Part shown: positions 41,625 through 51,037 of the stretch, in pieces
Layout of the letters: each line of letters opens with the position of its first letter
Numbering within the stretch: position 1 is the stretch's first letter
Assembly (NCBI GenBank): GCA_001543395.1
Contig: LPNG01000014.1
Location: 16,359-72,599, forward strand
DNA: 56,241 nt
Reading direction: 5' to 3'
From: Candidatus Alcium sp. F082
GTDB lineage: Bacteria; Bacteroidota; Bacteroidia; Bacteroidales; F082
Translations under genes and position numbers: made by a program
The notes under the pieces: model-generated
The model's input: only the letters and a program-made list of their open reading frames with translations
Told to the model about the DNA's origin: nothing
Databases searched by the model: none

Positions 41625-42983
41625 TTATTTTATGATTGTTTCAACTAATTTATTGGCATCTACCACCGTTTGCGATCCTTCTTTCATGAACTTGACGGTG
41701 AATTTCTGCTCGGCCACTTCGCTCTCGCCTGCAATGACGACAATCGGGATGGCGCGTTGGTTGGCATATTTCATCTGTTTCTGAATCTTGGCGGCCTCAG
41801 GATAGATCTCGGCGTTGATGCCGTGCTTGCGTACCTGGTTGAGGTATTTCAGACAATATTTTTCCTCGTTCTTGCCGAAGTTGAGGAAGATGACCTTGGT
41901 GCTTTCCGACATCGTTTCAGGGAAGAGGTTGAGGCCTTCCAACACGTCGTAGATGCGGTCAGCACCAAAGCTGATACCTACGCCGGAGACGTTGGGCAGA
42001 CCGAAGATGCCCGTGAGGTTGTCGTAGCGACCACCACCCGAGATGCTGCCGATGGCGAAATCCTTGGCTTTTACCTCAAAGATGGCGCCAGTGTAGTAGT
42101 TAAGACCACGAGCGAGGGTAAGGTCGAGTTCGGTGTCGATGCCGAGTTCCATATTCTCGATGTAGTCGAACAGGGTCTCAAGTTCTTCGATGCCCTTTTG
42201 GCCGACTTCGTTATCCAACAAAGGCTTCAGTTGGGCCAGCTTTTCGCGTGTGTTACCTTTCATGAAAAGGATGGGTTGCAACTTGTCGATGGCGGTTTGT
42301 TCCAAACCCTTCTCGGCCAGCTCCGCGTTGACGGCGTCGATACCAATTTTATCCAGTTTGTCAATGGCTACGGTAATGTCGACCAAAGCGTCCGACTTGC
42401 CAATGTATTCAGCGATGCCGGCCAGCACCTTACGGTTGTTGATCTTCAGCGTGACGTTGATCTTCAAGGCATGGAACACCTCGTCGACGATTTGCACCAG
42501 TTCGGCTTCGTTCAGCAAGGAGTCGCTGCCGATGATGTCGACGTCGCACTGGTAGAACTCGCGGTAACGACCTTTCTGCGGACGGTCGGCGCGCCAAACA
42601 GGCTGAATCTGGTAGCGTTTGAAGGGGAAGGCGATCTGTTCGCGATACATGGTGACGAAACGTGCAAAGGGCACGGTCAGGTCGTAACGCAGTCCTTTCT
42701 CGCTGATTTTGCTCGCCAATTTCAACGACTCAAGTGGCTCACCGTTTTGTTCCACACCACTCATGAAATCCCCCGAGTTGAGCACACGGAAGAGGAGTTT
42801 GTCACCCTCATCGCCGTATTTGCCCAATAGGGTACTCAGGTTCTCCATCGAAGGTGTCTCGATAGGTTGGAAGCCAAAGCGTTTGAAAACCGATTTGATG
42901 GTGTCAAAGATATAGTTGCGGCGCACCATGACTTCGGGTAGGAAGTCGCGTGTACCTTTGGGAATGCTGGGTTTTTGTGCCAT
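41625..42983 (-). CDS. hisS: Histidine-tRNA ligase
   Basis: HisS charges tRNA-His. The start is ATG 42983, giving 452 residues; a TTG at 43001 would overlap the -7 box. Class II synthetase motifs are visible: motif 1 near [12 protein letters not shown], motif 2 [20 protein letters not shown] (as WRADRPQ...), the histidine motifs ARGLNYYTG and GGGRYD, and motif 3 [18 protein letters not shown]-terminal anticodon-binding domain (about 355-452) is present. It is the first gene of hisS-hutH and two membrane genes, so a synthetase and a catabolic enzyme for the same amino acid share a transcript. Confidence 0.95.
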   Translation of the reverse strand: MAQKPSIPKGTRDFLPEVMVRRNYIFDTIKSVFKRFGFQPIETPSMENLSTLLGKYGDEGDKLLFRVLNSGDFMSGVEQNGEPLESLKLASKISEKGLRYDLTVPFARFVTMYREQIAFPFKRYQIQPVWRADRPQKGRYREFYQCDVDIIGSDSLLNEAELVQIVDEVFHALKINVTLKINNRKVLAGIAEYIGKSDALVDITVAIDKLDKIGIDAVNAELAEKGLEQTAIDKLQPILFMKGNTREKLAQLKPLLDNEVGQKGIEELETLFDYIENMELGIDTELDLTLARGLNYYTGAIFEVKAKDFAIGSISGGGRYDNLTGIFGLPNVSGVGISFGADRIYDVLEGLNLFPETMSESTKVIFLNFGKNEEKYCLKYLNQVRKHGINAEIYPEAAKIQKQMKYANQRAIPIVVIAGESEVAEQKFTVKFMKEGSQTVVDANKLVETIIK

Positions 42984-42998
42984 TTTGGAAAATTTTTG

Positions 42999-43006
42999 CA
43001 AAAGTA
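42999..43006 (-). promoter_or_regulatory. -7 promoter box for hisS-hutH
   Basis: Minus strand TACTTTTG fits TAnnTTTG, 15 bases before the hisS ATG at 42983, so the leader is very short. Confidence 0.6.
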
Positions 43007-43042
43007 CGAAATCGATAGATTCGGCGAAACAATGCGAGCCAA

Positions 43043-44455
43043 TTATTTCAATTCAAACTCCTCGCCAGGCTCGGGGATGAAGATATTGTCCCATCCTTCC
43101 TTGCGCAGCATGCGTTTGTAGTACTTCTGGGCTTCTGGGTCACCGTGGACGATGAAGGTCTTCTTCACCTTGCTCGGGTCTTGGCAGCTGAGGTAGTCAA
43201 TCATCTCCTTGTAGTCGCCGTGACCGCTGAAGGCGTCAATTTCGTATATCTCGGCGTTGACAGCATGCTCCAAACCGAAGATGGAGACCGTGGCAGGCGT
43301 GGGCTTTTCCAGCAGTTTGGCACCCAAGGTGGTGGGGGCACAATAGCCAATGGCGAGGATGCTGTTGTTGGGATTCTCAATGCTGTTGGCGATATGGTGC
43401 TTCACACGTCCGGCTTCCATCATGCCCGATGCCGAGATGACGATGCAAGGCTCTTTGCGGGCATTCAAGGCTTTCGATTGGTTGATGTCGCGCACGAAGG
43501 TCAGGCTATTGAAACCGAAGGGATCGGGGTCGTATTCTATGACATCTTTCACATCTTCATTGAAGAGGTCGACGTGCATGCGGAAGATCTCGGTAGCGTT
43601 GACGGCCAAGGGACTGTCGACGAATACTGGAATCTTCTCGGGGAGTTTGCCTTCGTTGTAGAAGTTGTTCATCAGATACACGATCTCTTGGGTGCGGCTG
43701 ACGGCAAACGAAGGGATGATAAGCTTGCCGCGTTTCTCCACGCAGGTGTGGTAGATGATTTCCAGCAGCTGCTGTTCGGCGTTGGTGCGGTCGCCATGTA
43801 GGCGGTTACCATAGGTGGCCTCGGTGATCAGGTAGTCGCAGTGTGGGAATGGCTCGGGTGAGCGCAGCAGGTAGTTGTATTCGCGTCCGATGTCGCCCGT
43901 ATATCCGATGCGGGTCATCTTGCCACCTTCGTCGATTTCGATGATGGCGCAGCCGCTGCCAAGCAGGTGACCGGTGTTGTTGAACTTCACCTTGATGTTG
44001 TTGTCGATATTGAAGTAGCGGTTGTAGGCCACACTGACGAATAGTTCCATGCTGGCGCGCGCATCCTTCTCCGTGTAAATGGGTTGTAAGGCAGGAAGCC
44101 CTTGCTTGCGGCGTTTCTTGTTGAACCACTCCATATCGTTTTCTTGGATGAAGCCGCTGTCGGGGAGCATGATGCTACACAAGTCTTGTGTGGCATCGGT
44201 GCAGATGACTTGTCCGCGGAATCCAAGTTTGTAGAAATACGGAATAAGACCGCAGTGGTCGATATGGGCGTGAGTGAGGATGATGGCGTCGATTTCCTTT
44301 GGGTCGACCATGATGTTGCGGTTGGCGGCGTCGGTCTCGAGGCCTTTACCTTGGAACATACCGCAGTCCAAGAGGATTTTCTTGCCATGGTCAGTGGTGA
44401 TGAGGTGCTTGCTGCCCGTCACTTCCTGGGCCGCACCGATGAATTTGATTTTCAT
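43043..44455 (-). CDS. MBL-fold beta-CASP RNA-processing exonuclease-like protein
   Basis: The 470-residue protein has the metallo-beta-lactamase metal site THAHIDHCG (His62, His64, Asp66, His67), a further His in [15 protein letters not shown], Asp in GYTGDIGRE, and the beta-CASP region with [28 protein letters not shown] (about 337-353) and [11 protein letters not shown]. This is the layout of CPSF73/YSH1-like RNA nucleases common in Bacteroidetes. Its role is probably RNA processing or decay in the cytoplasm, but no substrate is known. It has its own promoter, just past the terminator of the C25 protease gene. Confidence 0.9.
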   Translation of the reverse strand: MKIKFIGAAQEVTGSKHLITTDHGKKILLDCGMFQGKGLETDAANRNIMVDPKEIDAIILTHAHIDHCGLIPYFYKLGFRGQVICTDATQDLCSIMLPDSGFIQENDMEWFNKKRRKQGLPALQPIYTEKDARASMELFVSVAYNRYFNIDNNIKVKFNNTGHLLGSGCAIIEIDEGGKMTRIGYTGDIGREYNYLLRSPEPFPHCDYLITEATYGNRLHGDRTNAEQQLLEIIYHTCVEKRGKLIIPSFAVSRTQEIVYLMNNFYNEGKLPEKIPVFVDSPLAVNATEIFRMHVDLFNEDVKDVIEYDPDPFGFNSLTFVRDINQSKALNARKEPCIVISASGMMEAGRVKHHIANSIENPNNSILAIGYCAPTTLGAKLLEKPTPATVSIFGLEHAVNAEIYEIDAFSGHGDYKEMIDYLSCQDPSKVKKTFIVHGDPEAQKYYKRMLRKEGWDNIFIPEPGEEFELK

Positions 44456-44478
44456 AGGCTGAATTCAAAAATTTGCTC

Positions 44479-44486
44479 CAAAAATA
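44479..44486 (-). promoter_or_regulatory. -7 promoter box for the MBL gene
   Basis: Minus strand TATTTTTG fits TAnnTTTG, 23 bases before the ATG at 44455. Confidence 0.55.
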
Positions 44487-44526
44487 GCAAAAAAAAGTGA
44501 GGTGGCAATAAAATGTCACCTCACTT
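44487..44526 (-). terminator. Intrinsic terminator after the C25 protease gene
   Basis: AAGTGAGGTGGCA (44495-44507) pairs with TGTCACCTCACTT (44514-44526), a 13-bp stem with one mismatch. On the minus strand it is followed by a run of eight T. Confidence 0.88.
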
Positions 44527-44557
44527 AGGGATTTTTTATAAGCCTTGAAAAGCAGAC

Positions 44558-47500
44558 TTATTCCACCACGATCTTTCTCACAGCCTGTCCGCCTTCAGCC
44601 TCAATGTGCATCATATAGATGCCCTTGGCCATCTGCGACAGGTCGATACGGACTTGGTCGCCTTCGACATCAGCGTTGTAAACCATTTGTCCATAGGCGT
44701 TCACAATGCGGACATGGTTCAGGCCTTCGCCCTCAAGAGTGAATTCGCCCTTGGTCGGGTTGGGATAGACCTTGGTTTCAATGCTGTTCTCGCCGATGCC
44801 CTCGGTGTAGATGAAGTTGGCGTCTAAGTTGCGGCTGCTAGTGATGATGAAGGTGTAATTCATTTCTTCCGAGACAACCTCGCCGTTTTCAGTCCAGTTC
44901 TCGAAGGCCCAGTCTTCGTTGCGGACAATGGTCAAGGTGACCTCGTCGCCATAGTTGTAGGTGCCTTCGCCTGTCACGGTGCCGGCTTCTGATGGGTTCA
45001 CCGAAACCTTGACCTCAAAGGTCTGCAGCGCGAAGTTGGCGGTCAGTGTGTGGTCACCGCCAACGCCAAAAGTATAGGATGGGTCGGCTGAAACCACCAA
45101 GCCGTTTTCGGTCCAGTTAACAAAGTCAAATCCCTCATTGGGTGTAGCGTTCACGGTGACTATCTCACCAAATTCGTATGTGCCGCCACCAGTCAAGATG
45201 CCGCCTTCGGCCGGATTGGCTATGGTTGAAACGGTGAAGGTCTCCACCACGAAATGCGCTATGTATGTTGCCGATTCGGTAACTGTGAAGGTATAGGTGT
45301 TGTTTGTGCTGACTATTACACCGTTTTTGGTCCAGTTGACAAAAATGAAGGGAGGAGTGCAAGGTGTGGCTGTCAAGGTGCAGCTTTGGCCGTAGGTATA
45401 GGTACCTCCGCCTTCAACACTACCTGCATGGTCTCCAGGCTCCGCGATTGCCGTAATGGTGAATTGTTGTTGCGTGAAGTTGGCCACCAATGTGCGGTTG
45501 CCCGTCACGGTGAAACTGTATTGGGCTTGGGTGGAGACCACCGTGCCATTTTCCGTCCAGTTGGCGAAAGCATAGCCTGTGTTGGCCGTCGCAGTGACGG
45601 TGCAGGATTGTCCTTGTTGATATGTGCCGCCGCCAGCGACGCTGCCGCCATTGCTCGGGTTGGCCGACACGGTGATGTTGTAGTTCTGTGGCTGGGCTTG
45701 GAAGTTGGCCACCAGAGTGCGGTTGGCAGTGACAGTGAAAGTGTAGTTTCTGTTGGTAGAGACCACATTGCCGTTCTCAGTCCAGTTGGTGAAGGTGTAG
45801 CCTGCATTGGGTGTAGCAGTCACTGTGCACGACTGACCTTGGTTGTAGGTGCCGCCGCCCGTGACAGAGCCACCGATGTTCGGGTTGGCCGAAACGTTAA
45901 CGGTGTATTGTTGCGTACCGCCTCCAGTGATTTGGATAGTGGCGATGTAGGTGATTTTGTTGTAGCCGAACACGGTCAACGTAGCGGTGCCCGTCGTTCC
46001 AGGAGCGGCGAAGGTGATGTTGCAGGTGCCATTGTTGATGGTGGCCGAGCCCATGATTTCGTTGTTGCGGGTCAGGGTGGCCAAGGCGCCGTTGCCGTTG
46101 GTGGCATTGACGGTGAACGAGGTCGCGCTAGTGCTCATGGAGGAGGCGTGGGTCACGTTCATATTGGCGGGCGTCATGTTACGCACGGTAAGCGTCGGGT
46201 CGCCGAAGAGGAGCCAGAACTGATAGGTGGCCAAACCTTGACCATTCGAGTTGTATTGGTCAAGAATCTTCATGTTGCCGTCGGTCGAAATGCCGCCGAG
46301 GGTACGCTTGATGCTTCTGTGTTCCGTGAGGACGTTGTTCATCTCATCCTGACCGTACATGGGCGGCTGCCAAGGTTGTGAGATGTAGCTGAACATGCCG
46401 CCGATAGCTCCGGTAGGCGCACCAGTGCTGTTGTTGGTGGCACGCATCCAAGCCTCAGCGAAGCAGGGCTGCGAATAGTCAAGTTGTCCGTTGTTGCAGG
46501 CCACCGACCAGATGAAAGGCAACTTATTGTCGTTGGTAAGGGCGTTGATATGCGAGTTGCTATAGTTGAACACGCCCCAACTTGTCGGTGAACCGTGGTT
46601 GCAGTAGTTGATGATGCTCACACCTTCGTTGATGTGCTGGCTGATGATGGCTGCACTTGACGAAACACCTTGTACGTTCTGGTAATCACGATGAATGCTG
46701 GTGTAATTGTAGTGCAACAGCGTGTCTCTAATGTAGTCGATGTGTTGGTAGTCGGCCTCACCAAAGTGGCCACTGCCTGCACCTTCGTTCTTTGAAACAC
46801 CTTGTCCAATCGAGAGCCACGTGTCGGCGGCAGTGACATCTCTTTCGTAGTGGATCACCTTGTCAACCTGTGTGGTGACATGGTCGGCGTTCTCGGCGGA
46901 GAAACGACCTACGATGACATCGTTGTAGTAGTCATTACCGACCAGTTGTCCGTAGTATTGGTCAGTACGGCCTGAATAGCCTCCAGAGAAGGTGTAGTAA
47001 CTCTGCACTTGTGCGTTGTCGCCCACGAGCAGGATGTGGCTGATGTTGGGGTTGCTGTTGTATTGGCTTTGGATGTAGGTTTTAATGGCATCGCTGGTGG
47101 AACCTGAAACCGAGGTGCCGACCATCGTAACGGGTCTGCCAATCTGCTTCTTCCAGTTGACGAAAGGTTGCATGGCATCCATGAAAGCGTCGTGGCAGAT
47201 GATGAGCAATTCACCAGTCTCGTCGACGGCGTTGTATTTGCTCAGACCTTGGCTGTAGTTGATGAAGTGGTTTTGGTATAAGGCACCAAATTCGGGATCC
47301 ATCCTCACCTCAGATGAACGGCGGCTGAGGGTGTTTTCGCCGAGTTGGCCGTCGCTGTACATCTCAACGGTCATGTTGTAATACACGCGCAGGGTATGCG
47401 TTACAGGGTTGTAGGCGAAGGGATAGAACACCATGTTCTGTCCACGGAAGTCACGCAGGATGTAAGGATCATATAAACCTACATTCTGAGCAGGGAAGAA

Positions 47501-47932
47501 GGCGTCTGTCGAATAGACCTCGCCATAGGTGTAAGGCACATCGTCGGGATTGATGGTGCGCGGAAAATCGCCTTTTGATGGCGCGACCTCCATTTGAAAG
47601 TCGGTGTATTGCGCGTCGATAAGGCGAATGCTGTAATGCTGTTGGTCACCGATGATGGCCGGAACGGCAATCATGGGGAGGTTGGGCTCACCTGCGGCAG
47701 CGGTGCTGACCGTTCTAGGAACCGAGATGATGTTGGCTTCACCACGGGGAGTGGTCACCTCAAAGGTGTAGAAGCCCGGGACTTGCATGTTGACGGTGAT
47801 TTGATTCTCTGAAGAGGCAACCAAAGTCGTCTGGATGGTGCTCGGGGCATCGCTCTTGATGGCGACCCACTGCTGACCGAAGGTCACTACGGTAAGCATG
47901 ACGAGCAGGGCGGTTAGGATATGTTTTCTCAT
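44558..47932 (-). CDS. Gingipain-like C25 cysteine protease with five InlB-type repeats and T9SS sorting signal
   Basis: The 1124-residue secreted protein has a signal peptide (ending VVTFGQ), an N-terminal pro-domain (about 25-220) and a C25 caspase-like catalytic domain (about 240-600). The catalytic dyad is His446 (YCNHGSP) and Cys479 (SVACNNG), 33 residues apart as in gingipain R. An Ig-like segment follows, then five tandem copies (about 685-1048, bases about 44790-45880) of a 72-75-residue Bacteroides/Listeria-type repeat with GGGTYxxGxSCTVTATP and NWTENGxVVS. The end (about 1050-1124) is a type A T9SS sorting domain: YPNPTKGEFTL and AKGIYMMHIEAEGG. It is probably exported to the cell surface and degrades proteins. 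The repeats could extend it from the surface or bind ligands. Confidence 0.94.
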   Translation of the reverse strand: MRKHILTALLVMLTVVTFGQQWVAIKSDAPSTIQTTLVASSENQITVNMQVPGFYTFEVTTPRGEANIISVPRTVSTAAAGEPNLPMIAVPAIIGDQQHYSIRLIDAQYTDFQMEVAPSKGDFPRTINPDDVPYTYGEVYSTDAFFPAQNVGLYDPYILRDFRGQNMVFYPFAYNPVTHTLRVYYNMTVEMYSDGQLGENTLSRRSSEVRMDPEFGALYQNHFINYSQGLSKYNAVDETGELLIICHDAFMDAMQPFVNWKKQIGRPVTMVGTSVSGSTSDAIKTYIQSQYNSNPNISHILLVGDNAQVQSYYTFSGGYSGRTDQYYGQLVGNDYYNDVIVGRFSAENADHVTTQVDKVIHYERDVTAADTWLSIGQGVSKNEGAGSGHFGEADYQHIDYIRDTLLHYNYTSIHRDYQNVQGVSSSAAIISQHINEGVSIINYCNHGSPTSWGVFNYSNSHINALTNDNKLPFIWSVACNNGQLDYSQPCFAEAWMRATNNSTGAPTGAIGGMFSYISQPWQPPMYGQDEMNNVLTEHRSIKRTLGGISTDGNMKILDQYNSNGQGLATYQFWLLFGDPTLTVRNMTPANMNVTHASSMSTSATSFTVNATNGNGALATLTRNNEIMGSATINNGTCNITFAAPGTTGTATLTVFGYNKITYIATIQITGGGTQQYTVNVSANPNIGGSVTGGGTYNQGQSCTVTATPNAGYTFTNWTENGNVVSTNRNYTFTVTANRTLVANFQAQPQNYNITVSANPSNGGSVAGGGTYQQGQSCTVTATANTGYAFANWTENGTVVSTQAQYSFTVTGNRTLVANFTQQQFTITAIAEPGDHAGSVEGGGTYTYGQSCTLTATPCTPPFIFVNWTKNGVIVSTNNTYTFTVTESATYIAHFVVETFTVSTIANPAEGGILTGGGTYEFGEIVTVNATPNEGFDFVNWTENGLVVSADPSYTFGVGGDHTLTANFALQTFEVKVSVNPSEAGTVTGEGTYNYGDEVTLTIVRNEDWAFENWTENGEVVSEEMNYTFIITSSRNLDANFIYTEGIGENSIETKVYPNPTKGEFTLEGEGLNHVRIVNAYGQMVYNADVEGDQVRIDLSQMAKGIYMMHIEAEGGQAVRKIVVE

Positions 47933-47971
47933 AGTAAAATGAATGTTGATTTTGATGTGGGTTTAAAAAGG

Positions 47972-47979
47972 CAAAAATA
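47972..47979 (-). promoter_or_regulatory. -7 promoter box for the C25 protease gene
   Basis: Minus strand TATTTTTG fits TAnnTTTG, 39 bases before the ATG at 47932 and 22 bases after the hydE stop. Confidence 0.5.
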
Positions 47980-48000
47980 GTGATTTTTCCGGAATGACCG

Positions 48001-49086
48001 TCATTTTTGAGCATTTTTCCGCATAAATGCCACTGAGTCGCCCCAGGCGTTGTATAAAACCTTGTGTCCGATGGCTGCGAGACGCACGTCGAGGCAGCTG
48101 TGACACTCGTCAGGTTTGTCCTTTACGCAGGCCTTGTCGGGGTAGATGAGGTAGTTCTCGCGGAACTCGTTGGGTGTGAGGTTGGGCATGATGACATTGG
48201 CGCCAACGAGGATGGCTTTCTCTCGTCCCTGCGGGTCGACAGTTTGGTTGGCGGTGGCGGCCACCATGTTGATTTCGGGCATCATCAGTCGTAGGATGGC
48301 GATCATTTTCAAGGTCAATTCCATGCGTTCCTCGGTAGACGGGATTTGGTCTCTGTATTGCCACAAAGGCGTGTCGGGGTGGGGGATGAAAGGCCCCATG
48401 CCGACCATGGCTACATCTTTTTGTTTGAAGAAAAGCAGGTCATCGGCGAGGTCATCAAGAGTTTGGAAGGGTAGGCCTACCATCACGCCAGTGCCAGTCT
48501 GGTAGCCGACTTTCAATAGGCTGTCGATGCAGGATAGACGTTGCTTGAAGTCGTGTTTTTCATCATGCGGGTGAATCTTATAATATAGGTCTTCGTTCGA
48601 GGCCTCGATGCGGAGCAGGTAACGGTGCGCGCCTGCTTCAAACCAACGGCGGTAAGTCTCTTCGGTCTGCTCACCTAATGACAGTGTGATGCCCAGACTT
48701 CCGTTGTCTATCTTCTTGATTTCCTTGACCAAATAGGTAATCTTATCCACAAAAGCCTTGTCGCTTCTCTCGCCGCTTTGCAGTGCCACCGAGCCATAGC
48801 CCAACTCATGTGCCAGTTTGGCACATTCGATGACTTCCTCGTCGCTGAGCGTGTAGCGTTCTACCTTGAGGTTCTTGCAGCGCACCCCGCAATAGAGGCA
48901 ATACTTTGTGCAGATGTTGCTGTATTCAATCAGCCCGCGCAGGTGGACATAGTTGTCCAAGTGCGCCAACTTGGTCTGCAAGGCTTTGTCGAAGAGTTTC
49001 TTCTTGTCGTCGCCTTCGGCAGATAGGAGAGTTTTGATGTCCTCTTTGGTGAGGTTGGAGTTGTTTAGGATTTCTGGGATGGACAT
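48001..49086 (-). CDS. hydE: [FeFe]-hydrogenase maturase HydE
   Basis: HydE is a radical SAM enzyme that helps build the H-cluster of [FeFe]-hydrogenase. Start chosen at ATG 49086, 361 residues. The SAM cluster motif CxxxCxxC is at Cys59, Cys63 and Cys66 (CTKYCLYCG), followed by CGVRCKNL, YGSVALQSGE, VMVGLPFQT, GPFIPHPDTPL and NLTPNEFRENYLIYPDKAC, all HydE-like. This implies an [FeFe]-hydrogenase and an anaerobic lifestyle, but hydF, hydG and the hydrogenase are not in the window. The related biotin synthase family was considered; the C-terminal IPHPDTPLW motif favours HydE. Confidence 0.9.
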   Translation of the reverse strand: MSIPEILNNSNLTKEDIKTLLSAEGDDKKKLFDKALQTKLAHLDNYVHLRGLIEYSNICTKYCLYCGVRCKNLKVERYTLSDEEVIECAKLAHELGYGSVALQSGERSDKAFVDKITYLVKEIKKIDNGSLGITLSLGEQTEETYRRWFEAGAHRYLLRIEASNEDLYYKIHPHDEKHDFKQRLSCIDSLLKVGYQTGTGVMVGLPFQTLDDLADDLLFFKQKDVAMVGMGPFIPHPDTPLWQYRDQIPSTEERMELTLKMIAILRLMMPEINMVAATANQTVDPQGREKAILVGANVIMPNLTPNEFRENYLIYPDKACVKDKPDECHSCLDVRLAAIGHKVLYNAWGDSVAFMRKNAQK

Positions 49087-49107
49087 TGTGAGTCTGAAAA
49101 TTTGGCG

Positions 49108-49115
49108 CAAAGTTA
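49108..49115 (-). promoter_or_regulatory. -7 promoter box for hydE
   Basis: Minus strand TAACTTTG fits TAnnTTTG, 21 bases before the ATG at 49086. Confidence 0.5.
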
Positions 49116-49134
49116 GGAATTTCTGAAAAATGCT

Positions 49135-49142
49135 TATATTTG
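49135..49142 (+). promoter_or_regulatory. -7 promoter box for the MNT/HEPN pair
   Basis: TATATTTG fits TAnnTTTG, 20 bases before the ATG at 49163; divergent from the hydE promoter. Confidence 0.5.
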
Positions 49143-49162
49143 CACACTGAAAAAGAAAGAAA

Positions 49163-49486
49163 ATGTCGACACGACAACTAGAAATAGAACGTTTGATAAA
49201 GCATCTTGGAGCGGAAATACTTCCCCGAGGTGCTCGTTTGTTGCTTTTTGGTTCCCAAGCGCGTGATGAGGCTAGACCCGATTCCGATTGGGATTTGCTG
49301 ATTCTGTTGGAAGGAGACAAGGTGAGCAATGAAGATTTCGACCGTTGGGTGTTTCCGTTCATTTCATTGGGATGGTCGCTTGGTGTTGACATCAATCCCG
49401 TGGCTTACACTTACGACGAATGGATGCGGAGGCAAATCACTCCATTTTATAAAAACGTAATGAAAGAAGGGGTGGAGTTATGCTAA
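49163..49486 (+). CDS. Minimal nucleotidyltransferase (MNT), HEPN partner
   Basis: The 107-residue protein contains the nucleotidyltransferase motif GSQARDEARPDSDWDLLIL: Gly30-Ser31 and the metal-binding Asp42-x-Asp44. MNT proteins pair with HEPN RNases as toxin-antitoxin systems, in which the MNT can adenylylate the HEPN protein to silence it. It overlaps the next gene by 7 bases (ATGCTAA). The start ATG at 49163 is 20 bases after the -7 box. Confidence 0.88.
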   Translation: MSTRQLEIERLIKHLGAEILPRGARLLLFGSQARDEARPDSDWDLLILLEGDKVSNEDFDRWVFPFISLGWSLGVDINPVAYTYDEWMRRQITPFYKNVMKEGVELC

Positions 49487-49878
49487 CGGAGGATGAAAGA
49501 AAAGCCTTGGTGACATACCGACTTGAAAAAGCGGGTGAAACGTTGGTCGAAGCCAAAGACTGCGGTAATATGAACCATTGGACACTTGCTGCCAATCGTT
49601 TGTATTATGCTGCTTACTATGCTTCTTCGGCGTTGTTGATTCAAAATGAAATTGTTGCAAAGTCTCACGAAGGTGTCATAGGAATGATTGGACAGAATTT
49701 TGTCCTTACGGGCATTATTTCAAAAGATGAAGCCAAACTTTTGGCACGACTCCACAATATGCGCAAAACAGGTGATTATGATGATTTCATTGAATGGCAT
49801 CAAGAAGAAGTGGAGCCATTATTTGAGAAGGTTGAAGAATACATAAATAACATAAAAACATTAGTTGAACCAAAATAA
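49480..49878 (+). CDS. HEPN-domain protein, probable toxin of the MNT/HEPN pair
   Basis: The 132-residue helical protein has the HEPN pattern: LEKAGETLVEAKDC, then AANRLYYAAYYASSALLI (about 38-55), and LARLHNMRKTGDYDDFIEWH (about 89-108) with the conserved Arg and the Tyr-Asp motif. HEPN proteins are often RNases or nucleotide-binding toxins; the canonical RX4-6H motif is not obvious to me here (it may be the modified RLYYA type). With the overlapping MNT gene it forms a two-gene module. Confidence 0.82.
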   Translation: MLTEDERKALVTYRLEKAGETLVEAKDCGNMNHWTLAANRLYYAAYYASSALLIQNEIVAKSHEGVIGMIGQNFVLTGIISKDEAKLLARLHNMRKTGDYDDFIEWHQEEVEPLFEKVEEYINNIKTLVEPK

Positions 49879-49924
49879 TCGGACGAAAGAAAAAGCTAAA
49901 CACAATAGACATATTATAATCAGA

Positions 49925-50105
49925 TAGCACTTGTTGCTGTCCTTGAACACCAAAGTTCCATTTAGTCCCCGTTTGGGCGGGGCAACACGTCAAGGACAAG
50001 TTGCAATTGCCGTAGTTGCTACGGCGTGGAATACTTGTTAGACGTGTAGGGCGTGGAACCCCTGGTGTTCAAGCAAGGAATTGATTCCACGCTTTTTTAT
50101 TGTAT
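49925..50105 (+). other. Structured intergenic region, possible leader RNA
   Basis: In the gap 49879-50124, several complementary pairs overlap: CTTGAACACCA (49942-49952) with TGGTGTTCAAG (50063-50073); GTCCTTGA with TCAAGGAC; CCCCG-TTTGGG-CGGGG; and GCCGTAG-TTG-CTACGGC. The GCGTGGAA copies at 50024 and 50051 can both pair with TTCCACGC (50085-50092), which is followed by TTTTTT, so one choice makes a terminator hairpin and the other leaves a larger loop. This resembles an attenuator or a small structured RNA. The identity is unknown to me. Confidence 0.45.
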
Positions 50106-50124
50106 GATTGTAAACAATACGAAT

Positions 50125-50997
50125 ATGGATACTGATGAAGTGAAACACAATATTGAGAAAACGATTTCCACAGAAGAAGTATTATTGGATGAAGGGAATA
50201 GTAACGAAAGAGACAAGACGTCAGATAACAAACGAAAATCAACAGTTTGGAAGGCCGTGTTTTTTGTTGCAATCTTTTTGGTTTGTGGTGTTATTATAAA
50301 GCAATTCATGAAGGGCTTTTATGAAGGTATTGAACAAGCTGTTAAGCAATCAACAGAGGTTGATGAGATTCTCCCACCGATGGAAATAAGTGACCCGAAG
50401 CACTGGAATAATTATGCTTTTTTCAATGCATTTTCAATATATGTACCTATTACGGTTGAAAAACAAATAAAAGATAGTCCATATGGGAAGAATTTGGCCA
50501 ATAAGGGAATGCTTCAACTTCGGGATGGTATAATCATATTTAATCAAAAGGGATTGTGTGACTTGAATGCAGAGGCTAAGGAACAGTATTGCCGTATCAT
50601 GTTCCAATACTTTGAGGGACAGTGGAGAGATTTTCCAAAAAGAGATGAAATTGCTCCTTTGGATAAGATGGATGATTATATCGAAGAGATGGTTACAAAT
50701 GAACTTCGTCCTAGTAGTCGGTTAATGAGTTCAATCAATCGGAAATGGGTTAGCATCAACAACGCTAATGCAATCTTGGTAGATTACAGAAGAACAGGCT
50801 ACAACTTTGATTTTACTACTCCTGTCAAGTGCAAAATCCTTCTGTTTTCAGATAGCAAAAGAATGGTCAAAATGATCCTTGCTTATAGGGAAAAAGAATC
50901 AGACATGTGGGAAAAAGACTTTGAACAAGTATTGAGAAGTTTTAAATGGATAGATGAGGGAGTTATTTCTCCGCATTTTGATAGTATAAAAAACTAA
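50125..50997 (+). CDS. Uncharacterised single-helix membrane protein
   Basis: The start is uncertain: ATG 50125 (MDTDEVKHN...) or ATG 50104. From 50125 there are about 290 residues. A highly charged N-terminus (about 1-45) is followed by one membrane helix (AVFFVAIFLVCGVIIKQFM), then a 210-residue extracytoplasmic domain with a beta-rich pattern (KHWNNYAFFNAFSIYVPITV, LSSINRKWVSINNANAI-like). I recognise no family. Its base composition is more AT-rich than neighbouring genes, and it stands in a cluster with two further uncharacterised genes, so transfer is possible. Confidence 0.6.
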   Translation: MDTDEVKHNIEKTISTEEVLLDEGNSNERDKTSDNKRKSTVWKAVFFVAIFLVCGVIIKQFMKGFYEGIEQAVKQSTEVDEILPPMEISDPKHWNNYAFFNAFSIYVPITVEKQIKDSPYGKNLANKGMLQLRDGIIIFNQKGLCDLNAEAKEQYCRIMFQYFEGQWRDFPKRDEIAPLDKMDDYIEEMVTNELRPSSRLMSSINRKWVSINNANAILVDYRRTGYNFDFTTPVKCKILLFSDSKRMVKMILAYREKESDMWEKDFEQVLRSFKWIDEGVISPHFDSIKN

Positions 50998-51037
50998 AAG
51001 ATGAAAACAGTAATCAAAAAACAAATATCATTTTAAT

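Noticed and set aside
41670-42830. 386-codon frame opposite hisS
   Set aside because: Produced by codon bias of hisS on the other strand; no signal, motif or start context.
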